DNA from: Acanthosepion lycidas
Lineage: Eukaryota > Mollusca > Cephalopoda > Sepiida > Sepiidae
Direction: 5' to 3'
DNA length: 64,000 nt
NCBI GenBank assembly: GCA_963932145.1
Contig: CAWVQA010000114.1
Coordinates: 1-64,000, forward strand
Position numbers and translations under genes: made by a program. Shown here piece by piece: positions 48,783 through 59,938 of the stretch. Under the pieces are notes generated by a model. It searched no databases, was not told the origin of the DNA, and was given only the letters and a program-made list of their open reading frames with translations. How positions within the stretch are numbered: the first letter of the stretch is position 1; the number at the start of each line of letters is the position of its first letter.

Positions 48783-50942
48783 GCACAATGAGTTGGAGAA
48801 TCTGATAAACCCCACTTCCGGTAGCCTAGCTGCAAGAGAAATGCCTTAAATTGCCGTATGAAGCTTCAACTTTGGGTTCCCAGTTCACGTTATTTGGGTA
48901 TCGTAAAAAAAAGTCGATTAAGATTTGTCATTTTTGGTAGTGATTTTATTCGCCTATTAGATGAACAATGAGTTGGAGAATCTGATAAACCCCACTTCCG
49001 GTAGCCTAGCTGCAAGAGAAATGCCTTAAATTGCCGTTTGAAGCTTCAACTTTGGGTTCCCAGTTCACGTTATTTGGGTATCGTAAAAAAAAGTCGATTA
49101 AGATTTGTCATTTTTGGTAGTGATTTTATTCGCCTATTAGATGCACAATGAGTTGGAGAATCTGATCAACCGCACTTCCGGTAGCCTAGCTGCAAGAGAA
49201 ATGCCTTAAATTGCCGTTTGAATCTTCAACTTTGGGTTCCCAGTTCAGGTTATTTGGGTATCGTAAAAAAAAGTCGATTAAGATTTGTCATTTTTGGTAG
49301 TGATTTTATTCGCCTATTAGATGCACAATGAGTTGGAGAATCTGATAAACCCCACTTCCGGTAGCCTAGCTGCAAGAGAAATGCCTTAAATTGCCGTTTG
49401 AAGCTTCAACTTTGGGTTCCCAGTTCACGTTATTTGGGGATCGTAAAAAAAAGTCGATTAAGATTTGTCATTTTTGGTAGTGATTTTATTCGCCTATTAG
49501 ATGCACAATGAGTTGGAGAATCTGATAAACCCCACTTCCGGTAGCCTAGCTGCAAGAGAAATGCCTTAAATTGCCGTTTGAAGCTTCAACTTTGGGTTCC
49601 CAGCTCACGTTATTTGGGTATCGTAAAAAAAAGTCGATTAAGATTTGTCATTTTTGGTAGTGATTTTATTCGCCTATTAGATGCACAATGAGTTGGAGAA
49701 TCTGATAAACCGCACTTCCGGTAGCCTAGCTGCAAGAGAAATGCCTTAAATTGCCGTTTGAATCTTCAACTTTGGGTTCCCAGTTCAGGTTATTTGGGTA
49801 TCGTAAAAAAAAGTCGATTAAGATTTGTCATTTTTGGTAGTGATTTTATTCGCCTATTAGATGCACAATGAGTTGGAGAATCTGATAAACCCCACTTCCG
49901 GTAGCCTAGCTGCAAGAGAAATGCCTTAAATTGCCGTTTGAAGCTTCAACTTTGGGTTCCCAGTTCACGTTATTTGGGGATCGTAAAAAAAAGTCGATTA
50001 AGATTTGTCATTTTTGGTAGTGATTTTATTCGCCTATTAGATGCACAATGAGTTGGAGAATCTGATAAACCCCACTTCCGGTAGCCTAGCTGCAAGAGAA
50101 ATGCCTTAAATTGCCGTTTGAAGCTTCAACTTTGGGTTCCCAGCTCACGTTATTTGGGTATCGTAAAAAAAAGTCGATTAAGATTTGTCATTTTTGGTAG
50201 TGATTTTATTCGCCTATTAGATGCACAATGAGTTGGAGAATCTGATAAACCCCACTTCCGGTAGCCTAGCTGCACGTGAAATGCCTTAAATTGCCGTTTG
50301 AAGCTTCAACTTTGGGTTCCCAGTTCACGTTATTTGGGTATCGTAAAAAAAAGTCGATTAAGATTTGTCATTTTTGGTAGTGATTTTATTCGCCTATTAG
50401 ATGCACAATGAGTTGGAGAATCTGATAAACCCCACTTCCGGTAGCCTAGCTGCAAGAGAAATGCCTTAAATTGCCGTTTGAAGCTTCAACTTTGGGTTCC
50501 CAGTTCACGTTATTTGGGTATCGTAAAAAAAAGTCGATTAAGATTTGTCATTTTTGGTAGTGATTTTATTCGCCTATTAGATGCACAATGAGTTGGAGAA
50601 TCTGATAAACCCCACTTCCGGTAGCCTAGCTGCAAGAGAAATGCCTTAAATTGCCGTTTGAAGCTTCAACTTTGGGTTCCCAGTTCACGTTATTTGGGTA
50701 TCGTAAAAAAAAGTCGATTAAGATTTGTCATTTTCGGTAGTGATTTTATTCGCCTATTAGATGCACAATGAGTTGGAGAATCTGATAAACCCCACTTCCG
50801 GTAGCCTAGCTGCACGAGAAATGCCTTAAATTGCCGTTTGAAGCTTCAACTTTGGGTTCCCAGTTCACGTTATTTGGGTATCGTAAAAAAAAGTCGATTA
50901 AGATTTGTCATTTTTGGTTGTGATTTTATTCGTCTATTAGAT
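48783..50942 (+). repeat. 12-monomer block, copy 2, one monomer shorter than copy 1
   Basis: It repeats all markers of 45,901-48,241 in order: GCCGTATGAAG (48,852), GATGAACAATG (48,961), the trimer pair (49,143-50,222), GCACGTGAAATG, TTTTCGGTAG, and GCACGAGAAATG with TTGGTTGTG (50,916). That last monomer ends in TTCGTCTATT, which in copy 1 belongs to the next monomer, and it is followed at once by the AACCACACTT monomer. Copy 1 spans 2,341 bp and copy 2 spans 2,160 bp. Private changes include GATCAACC near 49,165. Confidence 0.88.
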
Positions 50943-53460
50943 GCACAATGAGTTGGAGAATCTGATAAACCACACTTCCGGTAGTCTAGCTGCAAGAGAA
51001 ATGCCTTAAATTGCCGTTTGAAGCTTCAACTTTGGGTTCCCAGTTCACGTTATTTGGGTATCGTAAAAAAAAGTCGATTAAGATTTGTCATTTTTGGTAG
51101 TGATTTTATTCGCTATTAGATGCACAATGAGTTGGAGAATCTGATAAACCCCACTTCCGGTAGTCTAGCTGCAAGAGAAATGCCTTAAATTGCCGTTTGA
51201 AGCTTCAACTTTGGGTTCCCAGTTCACGTTATTTGGGTATCGTAAAAAAAAGTCGATTAAGATTTGTCATTTTTGGTAGTGATTTTATTCGCCTATTAGA
51301 TGCACAATGAGTTGGAGAATCTGATAAACCCCACTTCCGGTAGCCTAGCTGCAAGAGAAATGCCTTAAATTGCCGTTTGAAGCTTCAACTTTGGGTTCCC
51401 AGTTCACGTTATTTGGGTATCGTAAAAAAAAGTCGATTAAGATTTGTCATTTTTGGTAGTGATTTTATTCGCCTATTAGATGCACAATGAGTTGGAGAAT
51501 CTGATAAACCCCACTTCCGGTAGTCTAGCTGCAAGAGAAATGCCTTAAATTGCCGTTTGAAGCTTCAACTTTGGGTTCCCAGTTCACGTTATTTGGGTAT
51601 CGTAAAAAAAAGTCGATTAAGATTTTTCATTTTTGGTAGTGATTTTATTCGCCTATTAGATGCACAATGAGTTGGAGAATCTGATAAACCCCACTTCCGG
51701 TAGTCTAGCTGCAAGAGAAATGCCTTAAATTGCCGTTTGAAGCTTCAACTTTGGGTTCCCAGTTCACGTTATTTGGGTATCGTAAAAAAAAGTCGATTAA
51801 GATTTGTCATTTTTGGTAGTGATTTTATTCGCCTATTAGATGCACAATGAGTTGGAGAATCTGATAAACCCCACTTCCGGTAGTCTAGCTGCAAGAGAAA
51901 TGCCTTAAATTGCCGTTTGAAGCTTCAACTTTGGGTTCCCAGTTCACGTTATTTGGGTATCGTAAAAAAAAGTCGATTAAGATTTGTCATTTTTGGTAGT
52001 GATTTTATTCGCCTATTAGATGCACAATGAGTTGGAGAATCTGATAAACCCCACTTCCGGTAGTCTAGCTGCAAGAGAAATGCCTTAAATTGCCGTTTGA
52101 AGCTTCAACTTTGGGTTCCCAGTTCACGTTATTTGGGTATCGTAAAAAAAAGTCGATTAAGATTTGTCATTTTTGGTAGTGATTTTATTCGCCTATTAGA
52201 TGCACAATGAGTTGGAGAATCTGATAAACCCCACTTCCGGTAGCCTAGCTGCAAGAGAAATGCTTTAAATTGCCGTTTGAAGCTTCAACTTTGGGTTCCC
52301 AGTTCACGTTATTTGGGTATCTTAAAAAAAAGTCGATTAAGATTTGTCATTTTTGGTAGTGATTTTATTCGCCTATTAGATGCACAATGAGTTGGAGAAT
52401 CTGATAAACCCCACTTCCGGTAGCCTAGCTGCACGAGAAATGCCTTAAATTGCCGTTTGAAGCTTCAACTTTGGGTTCCCAGTTCACGTTATTTGGGTAT
52501 CGTAAAAAAAAGTCGATTAAGATTTGTCATTTTTGGTAGTGATTTTATTCGCCTATTAGATGCACAATGAGTTGGAGAATCTGATAAACCCCACTTCCGG
52601 TAGGCTAGCTGCAAGAGAAATGCCTTAAATTGCCGTTTGAAGCTTCAACTTTGGGTTCCCAGTTCCCGTTATTTGGGTATCGAAAAAAAAAGTCGATTAA
52701 GATTTGTCATTTTTGGTAGTGATTTTATTAGCCTATTAGATGCACAATGAGTTGGAGAATCAGATAATTCCCACTTCCGGTAGGCTAGCTGCAAGGGAAA
52801 TGACTTAAATTGCCGTTTGAAGCTTCAACTTTGGGTTCCCAGTTCCCGTTATTTGGGTATCGAAAAAAAAAGTCGATTAAGATTTGTCATTTTTGGTGGT
52901 GATTTCATTAGCCTATTAGATGCACAATGAGTTGGAGAATCTGATAAACCCCACTTCCGCTAGGCTAGCTGCAAGAGAAATGCCTTAAATTGCCGTTTGA
53001 AGCTTCAACTTTGGTTTCCCAGTTCCCGTTATTTGGGTATCGAAAAAAAAAGTGGATTAAGATTTGTCATTTTTGCTAGTGATTTTATTAGCCTATTAGA
53101 TGCACAATGAGTTGGAGAATCAGATAAACCCCACTTCCGGTAGGCTAGCTGCAAGAGAAATGCCTTAAATTGCCGTTTGAAGCTTCAACTTTGGGTTCCC
53201 AGTTCCCGTTATTTGGGTATCGAAAAAAAAAGTCGATTAAGATTTGTCATTTTTGGTAGTGATTTTATTAGCCTATTAGATGCACAATGAGTTGGAGAAT
53301 CTGATAAACCCCACTTCCGGTAGGCTAGCTGCAAGAGAAATGCCTTAAATTGCCGTTTGAAGCTTCAACTTTGGGTTCCCAGTTCCCGTTATTTGGGTAT
53401 CGAAAAAAAAAGTCGATTAAGATTTGTCATTTTTGCTAGTGATTTTATTAGCCTATTAGA

Positions 53461-54360
53461 TGCACAATGAGTTGGAGAATCTGATAAACCCCACTTCCGG
53501 TAGGCTAGCTGCAAGAGAAATGCCTTAAATTGCCGTTTGAAGCTTCAACTTTGGGTTCCCAGTTCCCGTTATTTGGGTATCGAAAAAAAAAGTCGATTAA
53601 GATTTGTCATTTTTGGTAGTGATTTTATTAGCCTATTAGATGCACAATGAGTTGGAGAATCAGATAAACCCCACTTCCGGTAGGCTAGCTGCAAGAGAAA
53701 TGCCTTAAATTGCCGTTTGAAGCTTCAACTTTGGGTTCCCAGTTCCCGTTATTTGGTTATCGAAAAAAAAAGTCGATTAAGATTTGTCATTTTTGGTAGT
53801 GATTTTATTAGCCTATTAGATGCACAATGAGTTGGAGAATCTGATAAACCCCACTTCCGGTAGGCTAGCTGCAAGAGAAATGCCTTAAATTGCCGTTTGA
53901 AGCTTCAACTTTGGGATCCCAGTTCCCGTTATTTAGGTATCGAAAAAAAAAGTCGATTAAGATTTCTCATTTTTGGTAGTGATTTTATTAGCCTATTAGA
54001 TGCACAATGAGTTGGAGAATCTGATAAAACCCACTTCCGGTAGGCTAGCTGCAAGAGAAATGCCTTAAATTGCCGTTTGAAGCTTCAACTTTGGGTTCCC
54101 AGTTCCCGTTATTTGGGTATCGAAAAAAAAAGTCGATTAAGATTTGTCATTTTTGCTAGTGATTTTATTAGCCTATTAGATGCACAATGAGTTGGAGAAT
54201 CAGATAAACCCCACTTCCGGTAGGCTAGCTGCAAGAGAAATGCCTTAAATTGCCGTTTGAAGCTTCAACTTTGGGTTCCCAGTTCCCGTTATTTGGGTAT
54301 CGAAAAAAAAAGTCAATTAAGATTTGTCATTTTTGGTAGTGATTTTATTAGCCTATTAGA
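53461..54360 (+). repeat. 5-monomer block, copy 1 of a pair 2,699 bp apart
   Basis: CAGATAAACC with TTTGGTTATCG (53,641), GGGATCCCAG with TTTAGGTATCG and GATTTCTCAT (53,821), and GATAAAACCC with TTTTGCTAG (54,001) recur in the same order at 56,160-57,059. The offset is 15 monomers minus one A. In copy 1 the distinctive AGATAATTCC monomer lies four monomers upstream (52,741); at copy 2 it is the immediate upstream neighbour (55,980). The two arrangements therefore differ by exactly three monomers. Confidence 0.82.
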
Positions 54361-56159
54361 TGCACAATGAGTTGGAGAATCTGATAAACCCCACTTCCGG
54401 TAGGCTAGCTGCAAGAGAAATGCCTTAAATTGCCGTTTGAAGCTTCAACTTTGGGTTCCCAGTTCCCGTTATTTGGGTATCGAAAAAAAAAGTCGATTAA
54501 GATTTGTCATTTTTGCTGGTGATTTTATTAGCCTATTAGATGCACAATGAGTTGGAGAATCAGATAAACCCCACTTCCGGTAGGCTAGCTGCAAGAGAAA
54601 TGCCTTAAATTGCCGTTTGAAGCTTCAACTTTGGGTTCCCAGTTCCCGTTATTTGGGTATCAAAAAAAAAAGTCGATTAAGATTTGTCATTTTTGCTAGT
54701 GATTTTATTAGCCTATTAGATGCACAATGAGTTGGAGAATCTGATAAACCCCAATTCCGGTAGGCTAGCTGCAAGAGAAATGCCTTAAATTGCCGTTTGA
54801 AGCTTCAAGTTTGGGTTCCCAGTTCCCGTTATTTGGGTATCGAAAAAAAAGTCGATTAAGATTTGTCATTTTTGCTAGTGATTTTATTAGCCTATTAGAT
54901 GCACAATGAGTTGGAGAATCTGATAAACCCCACTTCCGGTAGTCTAGCTGCAAGGGAAATGCCTTAAATTGCCGTTTGAAGCTTCAACTTTGGGTTCCCA
55001 GTTCCCGTTATTTGGGTATCGAAAAAAAAAGTCGATTAAGATTTGTCATTTTTGGTAGTGATTTTATTAGCCTATTAGATGCACAATGAGTTGGAGAATC
55101 AGATAAACCCCACTTCCGGTAGGCTAGCTGCAAGAGAAATGCCTTAAATTGCCGTTTGAAGCTTCAACTTTGGGTTCCCAGTTCCCGTTATTTGGGTATC
55201 GAAAAAAAAAGTCGATTAAGATTTGTCAGTTTTGGTAGTGATTTTATTAGCCTATTAGATGCACAATGAGTTGGAGAATCTGATAAACCCCACTTCCGGT
55301 AGGCTAGCTGCAAGAGAAATGCCTTAAATTGCCGTTTGAAGCTTCAACTTTGGGTTCCCAGTTCCCGTTATTTGGGTATCGAAAAAAAAAGTCGATTAAG
55401 ATTTGTCATTTTTGGTAGTGATTTTATTAGCCTATTAGATGCACAATGAGTTGGAGAATCTGATAAACCCCACTTCCGGTAGGCTAGCTGCAAGAGAAAT
55501 GCCTTAAATTGCCGTTTGAAGCTTCAACTTTGGGTTCCCAGTTCCCGTTATTTGGGTATCGAAAAAGAAAGTCGATTAAGATTTGTCATTTTTGCTAGTG
55601 ATTTTATTAGCCTATTAGATGCACAATGAGTTGGAGAATCTGATAAACCCCACTTCCGGTAGGCTAGCTGCAAGAGAAATGCCTTAAATTGCCGTTTGAA
55701 GCTTCAACTTTGGGTTCCCAGTTCCCGTTATTTGGGTATCGAAAAAAAAAGTCGATTAAGATTTGTCATTTTTGCTAGTGATTTTATTAGCCTATTAGAT
55801 GCACAATGAGTTGGAGAATCTGATAAACCCCACTTCCGGTAGGCTAGCTGCAAGAGAAATGCCTTAAATTGCCGTTTGAAGCTTCAACTTTGGGTTCCCA
55901 GTTCCCGTTATTTGGGTATCGAAAAAAAAAGTCGATTAAGATTTGTCATTTTTGGTAGTGATTTTATTAGCCTATTAGATGCACAATGAGTTGGAGAAAC
56001 AGATAATTCCCACTTCCGGTAGGCTAGCTGCAAGGGAAATGCCTTAAATTGCCGTTTGAAGCTTCAACTTTGGGTTCCCAGTTCCCGTTATTTGGGTATC
56101 GAAAAAAAAAGTCGATTAAGATTTGTCATTTTTGGTGGTGATTTTATTAGCCTATTAGA

Positions 56160-57059
56160 TGCACAATGAGTTGGAGAATCTGATAAACCCCACTTCCGGT
56201 AGGCTAGCTGCAAGAGAAATGCCTTAAATTGCCGTTTGAAGCTTCAACTTTGGGTTCCCAGTTCCCGTTATTTGGGTATCGAAAAAAAAAGTCGATTAAG
56301 ATTTGTCATTTTTGGTAGTGATTTTATTAGCCTATTAGATGCACAATGAGTTGGAGAATCAGATAAACCCCACTTCCGGTAGGCTAGCTGCAAGAGAAAT
56401 GCCTTAAATTGCCGTTTGAAGCTTCAACTTTGGGTTCCCAGTTCCCGTTATTTGGTTATCGAAAAAAAAAGTCGATTAAGATTTGTCATTTTTGGTAGTG
56501 ATTTTATTAGCCTATTAGATGCACAATGAGTTGGAGAATCTGATAAACCCCACTTCCGGTAGGCTAGCTGCAAGAGAAATGCCTTAAATTGCCGTTTGAA
56601 GCTTCAACTTTGGGATCCCAGTTCCCGTTATTTAGGTATCGAAAAAAAAAGTCGATTAAGATTTCTCATTTTTGGTAGTGATTTTATTAGCCTATTAGAT
56701 GCACAATGAGTTGGAGAATCTGATAAAACCCACTTCCGGTAGGCTAGCTGCAAGAGAAATGCCTTAAATTGCCGTTTGAAGCTTCAACTTTGGGTTCCCA
56801 GTTCCCGTTATTTGGGTATCGAAAAAAAAAGTCGATTAAGATTTGTCATTTTTGCTAGTGATTTTATTAGCCTATTAGATGCACAATGAGTTGGAGAATC
56901 AGATAAACCCCACTTCCGGTAGGCTAGCTGCAAGAGAAATGCCTTAAATTGCCGTTTGAAGCTTCAACTTTGGGTTCCCAGTTCCCGTTATTTGGGTATC
57001 GAAAAAAAAAGTCGATTAAGATTTGTCATTTTTGGTAGTGATTTTATTAGCCTATTAGA
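56160..57059 (+). repeat. 5-monomer block, copy 2 of a pair 2,699 bp apart
   Basis: It repeats TTTGGTTATCG (56,451), GGGATCCCAG / TTTAGGTATCG / GATTTCTCAT (56,611-56,668) and GATAAAACCC / TTTTGCTAG from 53,461-54,360. The preceding monomer (55,980) carries GAAACAGATAATTCC and GCAAGGG, matching the monomer at 52,741, with three intervening monomers missing relative to the first arrangement. Confidence 0.82.
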
Positions 57060-57780
57060 TGCACAATGAGTTGGAGAATCTGATAAACCCCACTTCCGGT
57101 AGGCTAGCTGCAAGAGAAATGCCTTAAATTGCCGTTTGAAGCTTCAACTTTGGGTTCCCAGTTCCCGTTATTTGGGTATCGAAAAAAAAAGTCGATTAAG
57201 ATTTGTCATTTTTGGTAGTGATTTTATTAGCCTATTAGATGCACAATGAGTTGGAGAATCAGATAAACCCCACTTCCGGTAGGCTAGCTGCAAGAGAAAT
57301 GCCTTAAATTGCCGTTTGAAGCTTCAACTTTGGGTTCCCAGTTCCCGTTATTTGGGTATCGAAAAAAAAAAGTCGATTAAGATTTGTCATTTTTGGTAGT
57401 GATTTTATTAGCCCATTAGATGCACAATGAGTTGGAGAATCAGATAAACCCCACTTCCGGTAGGCTAGCTGCAAGAGAAATGCCTTAAATTGCCGTTTGA
57501 AGCTTCAACTTTGGGTTCCCAGGTCCCGTTATTTGGGTATCGAAAAAAAAAGTCGATTAAGATTTGTCATTTTTGGTAGTGATTTTATTAGCCTATTAGA
57601 TGCACAATGAGTTGGAGAATCAGATAAACCCCACTTCCGGTAGGCTAGCTGCAAGAGAAATGCCTTAAATTGCCGTTTGAAGCTTCAACTTTGGGTTCCC
57701 AGTTCCCGTTATTTGGGTATCGAAAAAAAAAGTCGATTAAGATTTGTCAGTTTTGGTAGTGATTTTATTAGCCTATTAGA

Positions 57781-58859
57781 TGCACAATGAGTTGGAGAAT
57801 CTGATAAACCCCACTTCCGGTAGGCTAGCTGCAAGAGAAATGCCTTAAATTGCCGTTTGAAGCTTCAACTTTGGGTTCCCAGTTCCCGTTATTTGGGTAT
57901 CGAAAAAAAAAGTCGATTAAGATTTGTCATTTTTGGTAGTGATTTTATTAGCCTATTAGATGCACAATGAGTTGGAGAATCAGATAAACCCCACTTCCGG
58001 TAGGCTAGCTGCAAGAGAAATGCCTTAAATTGCCGTTTGAAGCTTCAACTTTGGGTTCCCAGTTCCCGTTATTTGGGTATCGAAAAAAAAAGTCGATTAA
58101 GATTTGTCATTTTTGGTAGTGATTTTATTAGCCTATTAGATGCACAATGAGTTGGAGAATCTGATAAACCCCACTTCCGGTAGGCTAGCTGCAAGAGAAA
58201 TGCCTTAAATTGCCGTTTGAAGCTTCAACTTTGGGTTCCCAGTTCCCGTTATTTGGGTATCGAAAAAGAAAGTCGATTAAGATTTGTCATTTTTGCTAGT
58301 GATTTTATTAGCCTATTAGATGCACAATGAGTTGGAGTATCTGATAAACCCCACTTCCGGTAGTCTAGCTGCAAGAGAAATGCCTTAAATTGCCGTTTGA
58401 AGCTTCAACTTTGGGTTCCCAGTTCCCGTTATTTGGGTATCGAAAAAAAAAGTCGATTAAGATTTGTCATTTTTGGTAGTGATTTTATTAGCCTATTAGA
58501 TGCACAATGAGTTGGAGAATCAGATAAACCCCACTTCCGGTAGCCTAGCTGCAAGAGAAATGCCTTAAATTGCCGTTTGAAGCTTCAACTTTGGGTTCCC
58601 AGTTCACGTTATTTGGGTATCGTAAAAAAAAGTCGATTAAGATTTGTCATTTTTGGTAGTGATTTTATTCGCCTATTAGATGCACAATGAGTTGGAGAAT
58701 CTGATAAACCCCACTTCCGGTAGCCTAGCTGCAAGAGAAATGCCTTAAATTGCCGTTTGAAGCTTCAACTTTGGGTTCCCAGTTCACGTTATTTGGGTAT
58801 CTAAAAAAAAGTCGATTAAGATTTGTCATTTTTGGTAGTGATTTTATTAGCCTATTAGA
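57781..58859 (+). repeat. 6-mer higher-order repeat, copy 1 (1,079 bp)
   Basis: The ordered variants are C type with CTGAT (57,781), C type with CAGAT (57,961), AAAAAGAAAGTCG with TTTTGCTAG (58,141), GGAGTATCTG with TAGTCTAG (58,321), a hybrid turning B-like (58,501), and a B-like copy ending TATCTAAAA (58,681). The unit is one base short because of the shorter A-tract after TATCT (58,799). Confidence 0.85.
58540..58680 (+). repeat. B-type island within C-type monomers (copied again at 59,619-59,760)
   Basis: The monomer beginning at 58,501 starts like C (CAGATAAACC, T14A) but from TAGCCTAG onward has the B markers C36, A98, T115 and C162 (TTATTCGCC). The same hybrid is at 59,580. The next copy keeps C36 and A98 but has TATCTAAAA and A162. 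The switch lies between monomer positions 14 and 36, which looks like a recombination or conversion edge. Confidence 0.75.
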
Positions 58860-59938
58860 TGCACAATGAGTTGGAGAATCTGATAAACCCCACTTCCGGT
58901 AGGCTAGCTGCAAGAGAAATGCCTTAAATTGCCGTTTGAAGCTTCAACTTTGGGTTCCCAGTTCCCGTTATTTGGGTATCGAAAAAAAAAGTCGATTAAG
59001 ATTTGTCATTTTTGGTAGTGATTTTATTAGCCTATTAGATGCACAATGAGTTGGAGAATCAGATAAACCCCACTTCCGGTAGGCTAGCTGCAAGAGAAAT
59101 GCCTTAAATTGCCGTTTGAAGCTTCAACTTTGGGTTCCCAGTTCCCGTTATTTGGGTATCGAAAAAAAAAGTCGATTAAGATTTGTCATTTTTGGTAGTG
59201 ATTTTATTAGCCTATTAGATGCACAATGAGTTGGAGAATCTGATAAACCCCACTTCCGGTAGGCTAGCTGCAAGAGAAATGCCTTAAATTGCCGTTTGAA
59301 GCTTCAACTTTGGGTTCCCAGTTCCCGTTATTTGGGTATCGAAAAAGAAAGTCGATTAAGATTTGTCATTTTTGCTAGTGATTTTATTAGCCTATTAGAT
59401 GCACAATGAGTTGGAGTATCTGATAAACCCCACTTCCGGTAGTCTAGCTGCAAGAGAAATGCCTTAAATTGCCGTTTGAAGCTTCAACTTTGGGTTCCCA
59501 GTTCCCGTTATTTGGGTATCGAAAAAAAAAGTCGATTAAGATTTGTCATTTTTGGTAGTGATTTTATTAGCCTATTAGATGCACAATGAGTTGGAGAATC
59601 AGATAAACCCCACTTCCGGTAGCCTAGCTGCAAGAGAAATGCCTTAAATTGCCGTTTGAAGCTTCAACTTTGGGTTCCCAGTTCACGTTATTTGGGTATC
59701 GTAAAAAAAAGTCGATTAAGATTTGTCATTTTTGGTAGTGATTTTATTCGCCTATTAGATGCACAATGAGTTGGAGAATCTGATAAACCCCACTTCCGGT
59801 AGCCTAGCTGCAAGAGAAATGCCTTAAATTGCCGTTTGAAGCTTCAACTTTGGGTTCCCAGTTCACGTTATTTGGGTATCTAAAAAAAAGTCGATTAAGA
59901 TTTGTCATTTTTGGTAGTGATTTTATTAGCCTATTAGA
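58860..59938 (+). repeat. 6-mer higher-order repeat, copy 2 (1,079 bp)
   Basis: It matches 57,781-58,859 monomer by monomer: AAAAAGAAAGTCG (59,341), GGAGTATCTG (59,415), the B-like hybrid (59,580) and TATCTAAAA (59,878). I saw no differences. The shared one-base-short A-tract shows that the indel came before the duplication. Confidence 0.85.

Larger units (their letters stand above)
29735..52600 (+). repeat. Satellite domain B (about 127 monomers)
   Basis: Monomers carry C36 (TAGCCTAG), T115 (TATCGTAAAA), A128 (GTCGATTAAG), C162 (TTATTCGCC) and A170 (CTATTAGATG). The first copy with TATCGT is at about 29,812. Position 36 reverts to T in scattered copies, especially 42,840-45,060 and 48,240-52,080. 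Several higher-order duplications are listed separately. It holds no genes and no inserted elements. Confidence 0.92.
52600..58540 (+). repeat. Satellite domain C (about 33 monomers)
   Basis: Monomers carry G36 (TAGGCTAG) and C98 (AGTTCCCGTT) together with A115, A128, A162 and A170. The switch from B is abrupt: G36 at about 52,603, C98 at about 52,666 and TATCGAAAA at 52,679 all fall in one monomer. Two further variants come and go: AATCAGATAA (T14A) in roughly every second or third copy, and TTTTGCTAGTG in about a third. Confidence 0.9.
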
